Positions 16,838-25,844 of a DNA stretch of 51,004 nt are shown here, piece by piece; position 1 is the first letter of the stretch, and every line of letters starts with the position of its first letter. Both the position numbers and the translations under genes were made by a program. Under the pieces are notes generated by a model. The model made no database searches, was not told the origin of the DNA, and saw only the letters and a list, made by a program, of their open reading frames with translations. The stretch lies in assembly GCA_028709785.1 (NCBI GenBank), contig JAQUTK010000028.1, forward strand, positions 1-51,004. The letters run 5' to 3'. This DNA comes from Bacteroidales bacterium (GTDB lineage Bacteria > Bacteroidota > Bacteroidia > Bacteroidales > JAQUTK01).

Positions 16838-18598
16838 CTATTTAATAATTTCAATTCCAGCCGGAGCCTCAATTTTCGACTGTATAGTACCATCCGGCCG
16901 TTTTTCATGCCTTATTTTAATATCTCCATAGGGTGTTGGGAAGCTGCCTTCTACCCATGATAAATCGCCCAGATGAGGCTGGATACGCACGACTTTACAA
17001 CCCGGTTTGATTACTTTTACACCCAATACGTGTTCGCTTAGCCAGGAAGTTGGACCAGAAGCCCATCCATGACACAAACTATGACGGAATCCCTTGTAGC
17101 AATAATTGCCATATGCGCTGTGAATATCGGTTTTCCCTTCCGGCACCAGTTCGTCAATTCGGGATGATCCTGGAATCCATTCCATATTAAAGTCTTCCCA
17201 GAATGTTGTCGCTCCCAGATCAATCATAGCTCCCCAATAGTCACGGATGATCTGCAGTGAACCTTGGTAGTTACCGGCTTTTGCCATTGCTTGCAACATA
17301 TAGTAGCCATAGAAAGTAGAAAATCCTTTGGCTCCTCCTTTGGAGAGAATTGCCTTATCTGCTTTTGACGGATTAGTCAGTCCTGCCAGAGACATCAATG
17401 CAGCCCCTTGTTTGGACTCATTCGGATCTGGAGAGTAGGAACGGAGTTTTACTGCTGTCTTCTCACAAAGAGAGGCAAGTTCTTTGTCCTCCAGCGCGCT
17501 AGCCAACTCTTTTCCGGCATCCATGGCAAGTACCATCAGCGCTTGAAGTCCGGCATCGACGCCTTTCTGATTTTCACTGGAAGGCCAATCCAGAAAACGA
17601 TTACCATCCAGTTGTTCTTTTCCATCATTTCCAACTTTCGTCATCAGATGATTCAGCAATTTGGTCAGATAGGACTGTTGTTCTTTCAGGTACTTGATAT
17701 TTCCTTGATAGTAATACCAATCCCGATGGATCAGTAACCACCAGATGGAATACGAACTAATGCCATTCATCCATTCCGGAACAGGAGTCATATCGCGGAT
17801 CAGATCCAGACTTTTAGGCACTACCTCGTTGTATCCAAATACCGAATTGATGGTCATGATTTCCGGATGCATATCGCCAACCCATACCAATCGGTCACGT
17901 TTGACACCGTCCCACAGGTATTCCTGCATATTGAGGTGCACTGTATAGGCGCCGGTCATCCATATTTTATTAAGGCGTTCGTCGTTGCAACGAAACGAAC
18001 CTCTGTAAGGAATATCTCTGTAAGTAAAAATAGCCCTTACCTCTTTAAGCAAAAGATCTGCGTTTTCACCCACTAAATCAATACGAACAAACCGGAAACC
18101 TGAGTTACCTGTTTCAGCCACACCCAGCCAAGGCAGAGAAAGATTAAAATCGCGTATGGCATGATCATTCGTGGCGCCGTTCTTTCCATCAATCTCACAC
18201 ATTGCTTCGGATGCCGATTCTCCGTAGCGTATTCGTACTTTTATATCTCTGGAGGCAGACATGCCGGTTACAATCTGAAGTCCGCCCTGAAGTTCCCTTC
18301 CAAAATCAAGCAGGATGGAAGCTTGTCCCGTGGCTCCGTTAGTCATGTGGCAGAGTTTTCCCTGTACCAGTTCCGATTGACCATTTCCTGGCTGTACTAA
18401 GTTTTCGGCTCCTGTTATCGCAGCATCTCCGGTTGTATTGCTCCACAGGATTCGTGTCGGAGGCAAATAAGTTCTTGTGCGTGAGTCAATCTGAGTGATA
18501 CTTCTGTCGTTTGTTGCTCCGGAAGATGGAATTGCGTTTTGAGCTTTTCCTGTTAGAATGGAAAGAGCAGATAATGTCAGTATTAATAGCTGTTTCAT
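16838..18598 (-). CDS. GH78-type alpha-L-rhamnosidase, secreted
   Basis: A 586-residue enzyme with a type I signal peptide (ILTLSALSILTGKAQ), hence probably periplasmic. Residues about 80-195 form a beta-sandwich. The (alpha/alpha)6-barrel catalytic domain follows from about 200, with DGVKRDRLVWVGD carrying the GH78 acidic cluster (Asp, Asp, Asp spaced x4 and x6; the middle residue is usually Glu). TTFWEDF further on is a candidate for the catalytic base region. It lacks the extra beta domains of long GH78 proteins (often 900 residues or more), so it is a compact form. It lies 77 bases after rhaD across a perfect hairpin, and 11 bases before the GH106 gene. Confidence 0.87.
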   Translation of the reverse strand: MKQLLILTLSALSILTGKAQNAIPSSGATNDRSITQIDSRTRTYLPPTRILWSNTTGDAAITGAENLVQPGNGQSELVQGKLCHMTNGATGQASILLDFGRELQGGLQIVTGMSASRDIKVRIRYGESASEAMCEIDGKNGATNDHAIRDFNLSLPWLGVAETGNSGFRFVRIDLVGENADLLLKEVRAIFTYRDIPYRGSFRCNDERLNKIWMTGAYTVHLNMQEYLWDGVKRDRLVWVGDMHPEIMTINSVFGYNEVVPKSLDLIRDMTPVPEWMNGISSYSIWWLLIHRDWYYYQGNIKYLKEQQSYLTKLLNHLMTKVGNDGKEQLDGNRFLDWPSSENQKGVDAGLQALMVLAMDAGKELASALEDKELASLCEKTAVKLRSYSPDPNESKQGAALMSLAGLTNPSKADKAILSKGGAKGFSTFYGYYMLQAMAKAGNYQGSLQIIRDYWGAMIDLGATTFWEDFNMEWIPGSSRIDELVPEGKTDIHSAYGNYCYKGFRHSLCHGWASGPTSWLSEHVLGVKVIKPGCKVVRIQPHLGDLSWVEGSFPTPYGDIKIRHEKRPDGTIQSKIEAPAGIEIIK

Positions 18599-18631
18599 GG
18601 AATTCGTGATGGATTAGAAGATAGAAGAAAC

Positions 18632-18669
18632 ACTACAGTCAGAAGACTCATGTGAATTCTGACTGTAGT
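18632..18669 (-). other. Intercistronic hairpin between rhaD and the rhamnosidases
   Basis: Bases 18632-18644 pair perfectly with 18657-18669 (13 base pairs, 12-base loop) in the 77-base gap between rhaD and GH78. No U tract follows on the minus strand. It may lower read-through into, or change the stability of, the distal rhamnosidase part of the message. Confidence 0.6.
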
Positions 18670-18675
18670 AGTTAA

Positions 18676-19485
18676 TTATTCAGGGAGATTGAAGAGATCT
18701 ACCAGATCATCCAGTTGCTGATTTGTCATGCCTTCCGGCTCAAATCCGGCTTGTTTTGATAAAAGATAGATCTGGGCAGACTTGGAAAGGGTATCAATCA
18801 TGTCAAATGTTTCGATAATATCATCGCCGACAGCCAATGTGCCGTGCTTTTCCCACATGACTACATCGTGCTTTTCAAGTTCGAGAATGGTAGCGTCAGC
18901 CAGTTCCATCGTTCCCGGTACGTTGTAAGGAACAATTCCTATGCCACGGGGTACCACAATGCGGCTTTCCGGAATCATTGACCATAAGATCCGTGCCATT
19001 ACGTTTGGCTCAAGAAAACGTTTGTTGTGAGTCAATGCAATCAGATCTGTCGGGTGTGTATGGCAAACCACCTTCATGTTCGGATCTCTGAATTCTCGCA
19101 TGTAACTATGCATGCTAAGGTGAGATGCCAGTTCGGATGTTGGAATAACCAGTTGGTCCGCAATTATATCATAGGCATCGCCCGTCTCATTCAGACGGAT
19201 GATTGCTCCATTTTCCATTGGTTTAGTGGCCACATATCGCATCCTTTTGCCTGTTCCGGTTACATAGAAATAGTTGTTTGCAATTATATTGAATGCTTTG
19301 GGAAGTTTTACCTGTTGTAATGATGCAAAGCTTTTTGCCTCTTCAGGAATCAGATCGGTCACATTTACTGAAATATTTCCGCCGTTCCGTTCAGCCCAAC
19401 CTCTCTGCCATAAATATCCGGCTACTTCTGCGATTTCATCAATCTGCTTTTTTAGTCCGGCATTAAGTTCAATGATCGATTTCAT
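18676..19485 (-). CDS. rhaD: Rhamnulose-1-phosphate aldolase
   Basis: Class II zinc aldolase that splits L-rhamnulose 1-phosphate into dihydroxyacetone phosphate and L-lactaldehyde in the cytoplasm. The 269 residues match the E. coli length (274). Zinc ligands are His142 and His144 in CHTHPTDLIALTH and His214 in WEKHGTLAVG, with the catalytic acid Glu118 (PTSELASHLSMH). RNGGNISV and TGTGKRMR form the phosphate-binding region. It follows rhaT by 28 bases. Confidence 0.97.
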   Translation of the reverse strand: MKSIIELNAGLKKQIDEIAEVAGYLWQRGWAERNGGNISVNVTDLIPEEAKSFASLQQVKLPKAFNIIANNYFYVTGTGKRMRYVATKPMENGAIIRLNETGDAYDIIADQLVIPTSELASHLSMHSYMREFRDPNMKVVCHTHPTDLIALTHNKRFLEPNVMARILWSMIPESRIVVPRGIGIVPYNVPGTMELADATILELEKHDVVMWEKHGTLAVGDDIIETFDMIDTLSKSAQIYLLSKQAGFEPEGMTNQQLDDLVDLFNLPE

Positions 19486-19513
19486 ACTATGAATTATTTG
19501 TTATATGTTTTTG

Positions 19514-20545
19514 TTAGTTCTGTGCCATTGCCACGACGATGATAGAGGAGATCAGAATCAACAGACCAACTACCAATACGGCAATCGTTTTTGGTTCAAC
19601 ACCCTTCCACTCTTTTAGAATAATTCCCCAGACATTACTGAAGGTCACATTTAGTGACATCAGGATGCTCCAGGAGAAGGCTATTAGTACGGGTGATCCG
19701 GTAAGGAAGCTTTTGCCCATTTCCAATCCGAAGAACTGAGAATACCACAAGACCCCTGCAAGAGCACAAAATAATAAGTTGTTGATCAGGATCTCTTTTT
19801 TGACAGAAAAATATTCATGTCCCGACTTATTCTTGATATTCTGCTGAATGCAATAGCCCGCATTTGTTAGAAAACCTCCGAAGGTAACCAGGAAGATAAC
19901 AGGAAGTCCGGCAAATATCGGATCGACACCTTGTGCCAAAGCAGCTTCTTTGATTGGAGTTCCTGCATCGAGTCCCAAAGCAAAACAAGCACTCATTACA
20001 CCCGCCAGGAGTGCTACGAGCAGACCTTTGGTCAGTGCAAACTCTTTCACAGCAGCTTTCTTTTCTTCGTCAGTCATGTTTTTCGAACGAAGAGCACCTG
20101 CAAATCCGATGACTGCTATACCTGCCAATGTGATGCTGACACCGATTAACAAGAGCAATCCATCTCCTGTAAACAGATCTTTTCCGGCAAAAATGGCGGG
20201 AAAGAGTGTTCCAAATGCAGCACAAGTACCCAATGCAATGGATTGTCCGAGGGCAACGCCCAAGTAGCGCATACTCAGTCCGAAAGTAAGTCCACCTACT
20301 CCCCAGAGAATTCCAAAAATGATGGCGAGAGGAGCTCCACCGGAACTCCACAGTTGAAAGAGACCACTTCCTTCAGGAATAGCCAGCAAAGCTCCAAGCA
20401 AAGGGAACACCAGCCACGCAAAAATACCCTGCGTGAGCCAGAAGCTTTCCCAGCTCCATTCTTTCACCTTATTGATCGGGACATAAGAACTTGACTGTCC
20501 AAAGCTCCCGATTGCAATAATGAGTAGTCCGATGATTAGTTCCAT
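19514..20545 (-). CDS. rhaT: L-rhamnose-proton symporter
   Basis: Inner-membrane rhamnose importer (343 residues; E. coli RhaT 344) with about ten hydrophobic helices, starting LIIGLLIIAIGSFGQSSSYVPINKVKEWSWE-like, the characteristic RhaT N-terminus. It brings rhamnose released by the two rhamnosidases into the cytoplasm, driven by the proton gradient. It lies 6 bases after rhaA and 28 bases before rhaD, so the four core rha genes are tightly coupled. Confidence 0.95.
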   Translation of the reverse strand: MELIIGLLIIAIGSFGQSSSYVPINKVKEWSWESFWLTQGIFAWLVFPLLGALLAIPEGSGLFQLWSSGGAPLAIIFGILWGVGGLTFGLSMRYLGVALGQSIALGTCAAFGTLFPAIFAGKDLFTGDGLLLLIGVSITLAGIAVIGFAGALRSKNMTDEEKKAAVKEFALTKGLLVALLAGVMSACFALGLDAGTPIKEAALAQGVDPIFAGLPVIFLVTFGGFLTNAGYCIQQNIKNKSGHEYFSVKKEILINNLLFCALAGVLWYSQFFGLEMGKSFLTGSPVLIAFSWSILMSLNVTFSNVWGIILKEWKGVEPKTIAVLVVGLLILISSIIVVAMAQN

Positions 20546-20551
20546 ACGATC

Positions 20552-21805
20552 TTATCTTTTAGAGGTAACAGCAGCTTCGTATTTCTCTATTTCCTGAATG
20601 AAGGATTCACCTACAGGAACATTATTCTTCAAGCAGAACATATCCCATACTGCATTCCAAGGCAGATTTTTTGATTCTTCCAATAGAGCCAGACGTTCGA
20701 AGAGTTGATCTTTTGCTTCATATTCACGCAAAACTTTGATAGGTTCGAGCAATCCTTGCAGCAAACATTTTTGTGTGGCACGGCTTCCTATTACATACGC
20801 ACCGATACGGTTGATAGAAGCGTCAAAGTAATCCAGTCCGATGTGCACACGATCCAACGCATTGCAACGGATGATTTCTTTGGCAAGATCCAAAGTGTCG
20901 TCATTCATAATGGTGACGTGATCTGAATCCCAGCGTACAGGACGGCTGACATGCAGCATGATTTCCGGAGTGAAGAGCAACAAAGAAGAGAGCTTGTCAG
21001 CAATACTTTCCGTGAGGTGGAAGTGACCGGTATCCAACGTTACAATCTTTCCGTTTTTAGCTCCGTAACCGAGGTAGAAGTCATACGACCCCACTGTATA
21101 GCTTTCCGCGCCGATTCCAAACAGTTTGGCTTCGATACAGTCTTTCATGTTCTTATATTCGGTAGCGAAGATCTCATCCAGCGAGTCTTTCAGTAATTGG
21201 CGGTAGTATAAACGATTGACTGTAATGTCTTTCGAACCGTCATGAATCCAGAGGTTCATGATACTGGGATCTCCCTGATACTTGCCCATCGCCTCAGAAA
21301 TGGCACGACAACGCTTGGTATGTTCAATCCAGAAATCACGAATACCTTTATCCGGATTAGCCAAAGAGAGTGAACCACTCTTCGGATGTGAGAACGAAGT
21401 GGAATTGAAGTCCAGTTTCATCCCGTTTTCTTTCGCCCATTGCATCCAACTTTCGAAATGCTTCGGTTCGATTTGGTCACGGTCTACAAACTTACCACCA
21501 AAGTCTCCATAGATAGCATGAAGGTTAAGTCTGTGATTGCCGGGAATAAATGAAGTTGCTTTTAATACGTCCGCTCTCAGCTCTTCCATGTTGCGCGCTT
21601 TTCCGGGATAGTTACCGGTAGCCTGTATACCTCCGGAGAGTTGTCCGTCGGGATTCTCAAACCCCGAAACATCATCCGCTTGCCAACAATGCAGAGAGAG
21701 AGAAATTTTTTGAAGTGCATTCAATGCCTCTTCTGTGTTTACGCCCAGTGTAGCATAGCGTTCAGCTGCAAGGTCATATGCCTGTTTGATCTTTGTTTCG
21801 TTCAT
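20552..21805 (-). CDS. rhaA: L-rhamnose isomerase
   Basis: Interconverts L-rhamnose and L-rhamnulose, the first step after uptake; metal-dependent TIM-barrel enzyme. The frame is open up to 21931, but the extra 42 residues are low-complexity read-back into rhaB. The Met at 21805 (MNETKIKQAYDLAAERYATLGV) matches the family N-terminus, giving 417 residues (E. coli 419) and a 19-base gap from rhaB. Conserved stretches include LSLHCWQADDVSGFE, GNYPGKARN, HAIYGDFGGKFVDRD, LWIHDGSKD and DTGHFHLTESIADK. Confidence 0.97.
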   Translation of the reverse strand: MNETKIKQAYDLAAERYATLGVNTEEALNALQKISLSLHCWQADDVSGFENPDGQLSGGIQATGNYPGKARNMEELRADVLKATSFIPGNHRLNLHAIYGDFGGKFVDRDQIEPKHFESWMQWAKENGMKLDFNSTSFSHPKSGSLSLANPDKGIRDFWIEHTKRCRAISEAMGKYQGDPSIMNLWIHDGSKDITVNRLYYRQLLKDSLDEIFATEYKNMKDCIEAKLFGIGAESYTVGSYDFYLGYGAKNGKIVTLDTGHFHLTESIADKLSSLLLFTPEIMLHVSRPVRWDSDHVTIMNDDTLDLAKEIIRCNALDRVHIGLDYFDASINRIGAYVIGSRATQKCLLQGLLEPIKVLREYEAKDQLFERLALLEESKNLPWNAVWDMFCLKNNVPVGESFIQEIEKYEAAVTSKR

Positions 21806-21824
21806 AGTGATTAGTCTTTCTGAT

Positions 21825-23294
21825 TTATAATATGTTTGTAAATTGCTGGTATGCGTTGTGCCACTCCTGACTATCCTTTGGCAGGAACTTTTCTGTTTCG
21901 ATTGAAGCGTGAACGATCTCACGCATTTCACTCAGTGAAGTTACTGCTTTTACAGCCATTGCCTGAATCAATATATTTCCGATGGCCGTTCCTTCAGACG
22001 GTCCGGTAATGACCGGTTTGCCGATTGCGTTGGCGGTGAATTGGTTCAGCAAGTTGTTTTTCGAACCACCTCCAATGACATGCAACACTTCAATAGGGAA
22101 CGGAGCAACCTGTTCGAGCATCTCGATCACACTACGGTAACGAAGCGCAAGACTCTCAAAGATACAACGAATAATCTGTGCATCACTATCGGGAACAGGC
22201 TGGTTTGTTTTCAGACAGAAGGCACGTATTGCTTCAAGCATGGCCGAAGGATTGGCAAAAGATGGGTCGTCCGTATTGATGAAAGTATAGAAAGGAGTTG
22301 CACTTTCTGCCATTGCGACAATCTCCGGATAGGCATAGCGCTTCCCTTCTTTCTCCCATTCTTTGCGACACTGTTCGAGAATCCACATGCCGCATATATT
22401 CTTCAAGAAACGAGTAGTACCTCCGATGCCTCCTTCATTGGTAAAGTTCATCGCATACGATTCCTTTGTGATGATAGGCTCTTCAGTTTCGATGCCCATC
22501 AAGGACCAAGTGCCTGAACTCAGATAGGCAAAGTTTTTACTTTGTGCAGGCACAGCAGCTACCGCAGAAGCTGTATCGTGTCCTGCTACCGCAACGACCG
22601 GTACTATACCAATACCAGTCTCCTCTGCGAGGTGATCTGTCAGAGTGCCGATCAGAGTGCCGGGCATGATAGGTTGTTGCAAGATATCCGGATGGACTCC
22701 TGCCGCTTTCAGCAGAGAAGAATCAAATTGCTTTGTACGCGGATTCAGTATTTGTGAAGTAGATGCAATCGTATATTCACACACCTTCTTGCCCGTCAGT
22801 AGATAAGAAAGGGCATCCGGCATGAAGAGAATCTCTGAGGCTTTTTTGAGCGGTTCGAAAGATTCCTGCATTCCTGCGTACAGCTGATACAGCGAATTGA
22901 AATTCATGATTTGTATGCCGGTCAGGTTGTAGACCTCTTCCTTCGGGATTATTTTGAAGTATTCTTCCGGTTTGCCGTCGGTGTATGGATCGCGATAGGC
23001 ACGGGGCAAACCGAGTATTGAACCATCTTTTGCCAGACAGGCAAAATCGACGCCCCAGGTATCGACACCAATAGAGTCGGGACGAATACCTTCACGAACA
23101 CAGGCTAATAAGCCTTCTTTTAAGGAGGAATACAAGCTGAATATATTCCAGTAAAACTTACCGTGTATCTCCAAAATAGTATTTGGGAAACGCGTTAATT
23201 CATGCATCTCAAGTTTGCCTGCTTTTAGAGTACCAACCACAGAACGACCGCTGGTGGCGCCTAAGTCAAAAGCTAAAAAAGTATACTGATCCAT
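21825..23294 (-). CDS. rhaB: L-rhamnulokinase
   Basis: FGGY-family kinase that phosphorylates L-rhamnulose at C1 with ATP. The 489 residues equal the E. coli length. The N-terminal phosphate motif AFDLGATSGRSVVG (8-21), GVDTWGVDFACL, the ADP-binding GGGSKNNLLNQFTANAIG and the ATGN-like GTAIGNILIQAMA near the C-terminus are all in order. It is the first gene of the rhamnose operon, with a -7 box 54 bases before the ATG. Confidence 0.97.
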   Translation of the reverse strand: MDQYTFLAFDLGATSGRSVVGTLKAGKLEMHELTRFPNTILEIHGKFYWNIFSLYSSLKEGLLACVREGIRPDSIGVDTWGVDFACLAKDGSILGLPRAYRDPYTDGKPEEYFKIIPKEEVYNLTGIQIMNFNSLYQLYAGMQESFEPLKKASEILFMPDALSYLLTGKKVCEYTIASTSQILNPRTKQFDSSLLKAAGVHPDILQQPIMPGTLIGTLTDHLAEETGIGIVPVVAVAGHDTASAVAAVPAQSKNFAYLSSGTWSLMGIETEEPIITKESYAMNFTNEGGIGGTTRFLKNICGMWILEQCRKEWEKEGKRYAYPEIVAMAESATPFYTFINTDDPSFANPSAMLEAIRAFCLKTNQPVPDSDAQIIRCIFESLALRYRSVIEMLEQVAPFPIEVLHVIGGGSKNNLLNQFTANAIGKPVITGPSEGTAIGNILIQAMAVKAVTSLSEMREIVHASIETEKFLPKDSQEWHNAYQQFTNIL

Positions 23295-23347
23295 CGAATT
23301 AGATATTTAAAGTTGTGACACCTTTCAACTGTTTTCAATTGAGAACT

Positions 23348-23355
23348 CAAAGATA
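23348..23355 (-). promoter_or_regulatory. Promoter of the rhamnose operon
   Basis: CAAAGATA reads TATCTTTG on the minus strand, giving a leader of about 47 bases before rhaB. No -33 TTTG is at the right distance, which fits a promoter that needs an activator such as the AraC-type protein encoded at the other end of the locus. I saw no convincing operator repeat in 23375-23476. Confidence 0.6.
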
Positions 23356-23476
23356 TTCGATTTTTGTATCTGCTGAACTTATAAAAGTGATAAAATAACT
23401 TTCAATTCTGATTCACTGGTTGATTAATTATCAGGGTGTTGAGTAGAAAGAGAAGGTCAAATCTGATCAATCTGTC

Positions 23477-24586
23477 TTATTTGTGTATTTCGACCTTTTC
23501 TGTTGGAGGTCTGTTTTCATTTCTGAGAGCGACTTGTTTGATAACTTCATCAGCCAGTGCGAGAAACGCCTGACCACTTGCAGACTCTCCGTTCAGGGCA
23601 ATAGGTTTGCCGGAATCACCTCCTTCGCAGATGGACTGAACGATCGGAATCTGTCCGAGCAAAGGAATGTTCATCGATTCACTCAAGCGCTTGCAACCCT
23701 CTTTGCCAAAAAGATAATATTTGTTTTGTGGAAGTTCGGCAGGTGAAAACCAAGCCATATTTTCCACGAGTCCCAAGACCGGAACATTAACTTTATCGTT
23801 GGTGAACATATTGATTCCTTTGACAGCATCGGCCAAAGCGACTTCCTGTGGAGTGCTGACAACAATCGCACCGGTCAGAGCCAGAGTTTGAACCAACGTG
23901 AGATGAATATCACTTGTGCCGGGAGGCAGATCTATCAGAAAATAATCCAGTTCGCCCCAATTTCCTTCATTAATCAACTGCTTCAACGCATTGCTGGCCA
24001 TCGCTCCACGCCACAGCACAGCATTCCCTTTTTCTACAAAAAAACCGATGGAGAGAATCTTTACACCATAACTCTCTGCCGGATTGATCATCTCTTTGCC
24101 ATCTATCTCTTCCAATGTGGGACGCGCATCTTCCAGCCCAAACATTTTGGGCACGGACGGACCAAATATATCCGCATCCAGCAAGCCGACACGATATCCG
24201 CGCAGAGATAAAGCGATAGCCAAATTGGAAGAGACAGTAGATTTGCCAACACCGCCTTTACCCGATGATATGGCGATGATATTTTTCACCTGTGCCAACG
24301 GCTTCACCGGAGCAGCGGCTGCGGGAGCTTGTTTGAATACAGCCGTTATATTTCCTTTAATTTCCACCTCTTCTCCGACATACGTTGCAATAGCAGCTTC
24401 AGCTGATTTGATCACCGAACGGAGGAAAGGGTCATTTTGTTTGTCAAAGAGGATGGAAAATGAGACTTTGTTTCCTTCGATACGGATGTCGTCATCCACC
24501 ATTCCGAGGGTGACAAGGTCTTGTCCCTTGCCCGGGTAACGCACTTTGGAAAGCGCGTCAAGAATAAGTTTTGGGTAAATTGCCAT
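23477..24586 (-). CDS. Mrp/ApbC-type P-loop ATPase, iron-sulfur carrier family
   Basis: A 369-residue Mrp/NBP35-family ATPase. Residues 1-85 are a MIP18/DUF59 domain and 100-369 a deviant P-loop ATPase with SSGKGGVGKS (107-116), the switch DLPPGTSD and the MinD/Mrp signature. Family members carry and deliver Fe-S clusters. The CxxC motif that binds the cluster in many Mrp proteins is not present: the segment after ENMAWF reads SPAELPQNKYYLFGKEGC. The name therefore rests on fold and order rather than on the cluster site. It is the third gene of an operon with trmB and a PH-domain protein (4-base gap to trmB). Confidence 0.9.
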   Translation of the reverse strand: MAIYPKLILDALSKVRYPGKGQDLVTLGMVDDDIRIEGNKVSFSILFDKQNDPFLRSVIKSAEAAIATYVGEEVEIKGNITAVFKQAPAAAAPVKPLAQVKNIIAISSGKGGVGKSTVSSNLAIALSLRGYRVGLLDADIFGPSVPKMFGLEDARPTLEEIDGKEMINPAESYGVKILSIGFFVEKGNAVLWRGAMASNALKQLINEGNWGELDYFLIDLPPGTSDIHLTLVQTLALTGAIVVSTPQEVALADAVKGINMFTNDKVNVPVLGLVENMAWFSPAELPQNKYYLFGKEGCKRLSESMNIPLLGQIPIVQSICEGGDSGKPIALNGESASGQAFLALADEVIKQVALRNENRPPTEKVEIHK

Positions 24587-24590
24587 TGTA

Positions 24591-25328
24591 TTATCTCCTG
24601 TTTCTTCCGAAGCTCCGATAGGAGTCCGGCTCTATTTCTAAATCTGGTTCGGTAATTGTTTCCTTCTTCACAAGTTGGAATTGGATGTATTTGATATCAA
24701 TACCTCTGGACAACCATTGTTGTTCGTAGTAGGTCTTGATTGACAGAATATCATCCTCCAGTCCTGAGTGATAGAGATTATCTGTCTGAAAGATGACCGG
24801 AAAGTTGTTTATCCGCACGAGTTCAGTCGTGTAGGTAAACATAAACTGGCTGTCTGTCTTGAGGTGAATCAGTCCGTTCTCACGGAGAATCCGACCGTAG
24901 AGTTTCAGAAATCCCGATGAGGTGAGTCTTTTTGTCACTTTTTTCATCTGAGGATCAGGGAAAGTCAGCCAAATCTCGCTAATTTCTTCCGGTCCAAAGA
25001 AGGTCTCTATAAATTCGATATGTGTTCGAAGGAAAGCAGCATTTGGGATCTTCTCCTCGAGTGCCTGTTTTGCGCCCGTCCACATTCTGGCACCTTTGAT
25101 ATCAATACCAATAAAATTCTTATCCGTGTATTTACGAGCCAGTCCGACCGTATACTCGCCTTTTCCACATCCCAGCTCAAGTACGATCGGGTGATTGTTA
25201 CCAAAGACTTTTTCTCCCCAATGACCTTTCAGTTCACACTCTTGCAGGCGGTCGTCGAAAGTGGCAAATTCATACACATTGGTGAATTCGCGCATATCAG
25301 CAAATTTCTGTAGTTTGTTTTTTCCCAT
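24591..25328 (-). CDS. trmB: tRNA (guanine-N7-)-methyltransferase
   Basis: SAM-dependent methyltransferase that makes m7G46 in the variable loop of tRNAs. The 245 residues contain the SAM-binding VLELGCGKGEYTVGLARKY (about 50-68), GIDIKGARMW, and the catalytic TFPDPQMKKVTKRLT. The C-terminal tail is basic. Gaps of 3 and 4 bases to its neighbours place it in one operon with the PH-domain protein upstream and mrp downstream. Confidence 0.95.
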   Translation of the reverse strand: MGKNKLQKFADMREFTNVYEFATFDDRLQECELKGHWGEKVFGNNHPIVLELGCGKGEYTVGLARKYTDKNFIGIDIKGARMWTGAKQALEEKIPNAAFLRTHIEFIETFFGPEEISEIWLTFPDPQMKKVTKRLTSSGFLKLYGRILRENGLIHLKTDSQFMFTYTTELVRINNFPVIFQTDNLYHSGLEDDILSIKTYYEQQWLSRGIDIKYIQFQLVKKETITEPDLEIEPDSYRSFGRNRR

Positions 25329-25331
25329 ACA

Positions 25332-25844
25332 TTATAAAAGGCTGTTTACCCTTTCTTTTATCTTTTGGATTGTTTGTTTGTAATTATCGCAACTGAAAAC
25401 GTAAAGTCCACCTTCGGATGTGATTATGATAAATGCTTGACTGACATCGCCCACGAAGGCTTTGTATCGTCCCAGCTCGCGATTCATAAACAATCCGGTG
25501 TAGCCCCAGTAACCACCGCTACCAAATAAACGATAGTCCTTTTGCATGTTGAATGGCCGAATAGAGCGGATCATACTGTAAGGAAGTTCGATTGTGCCCA
25601 ATCCTTTTTTCAGAACAAATGATCTGGGTGTAAGTAAAATATAAAGAGGCATGAACGTGATGGCATATAACACAGCAGCTGCTATAAGAATAATGCCAAT
25701 CAAACCGATGATAAAGCTCAACTTCTCGGGTTGAAGTATTGCTTCAATAAGTTCAAAAATCCCCACAGCCAATGCCAACGAACAAAGAATGCTGACAGTC
25801 CATACTTTGCGGGACCATTTTACATTGATTCTTTCAGTTTTCAT
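25332..25844 (-). CDS. Membrane protein with bacterial PH-like domain
   Basis: A 170-residue protein with two membrane helices near the N-terminus (VSILCSLALAVGIFELI and IIGLIGIILIAAAVLYAI), followed by a soluble beta-rich domain. That domain has the bPH pattern: ILLTPRSFVLKKGLG, then IELPYSMIRSIRPF, and finally a C-terminal helix (YKQTIQKIKERVNSLL). Function unknown. It is the first gene of the operon with trmB and mrp. Confidence 0.75.
   Translation of the reverse strand: MKTERINVKWSRKVWTVSILCSLALAVGIFELIEAILQPEKLSFIIGLIGIILIAAAVLYAITFMPLYILLTPRSFVLKKGLGTIELPYSMIRSIRPFNMQKDYRLFGSGGYWGYTGLFMNRELGRYKAFVGDVSQAFIIITSEGGLYVFSCDNYKQTIQKIKERVNSLL

Noticed and set aside
18601..18675. Hairpin after rhaD as an ordinary intrinsic terminator
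   Set aside because: There is no U tract on the minus strand behind the stem, so it is listed as an intercistronic hairpin only.
21806..21931. N-terminal extension of rhaA by 42 residues
   Set aside because: It overlaps the rhaB 3' end, has no similarity to rhamnose isomerases and would give an over-long protein; the family N-terminus starts at 21805.
12551..23294. Rhamnose locus as a horizontally acquired island
   Set aside because: No tRNA, integrase or repeats border it, and codon use and promoters resemble the neighbours; it is a normal accessory operon of the group.
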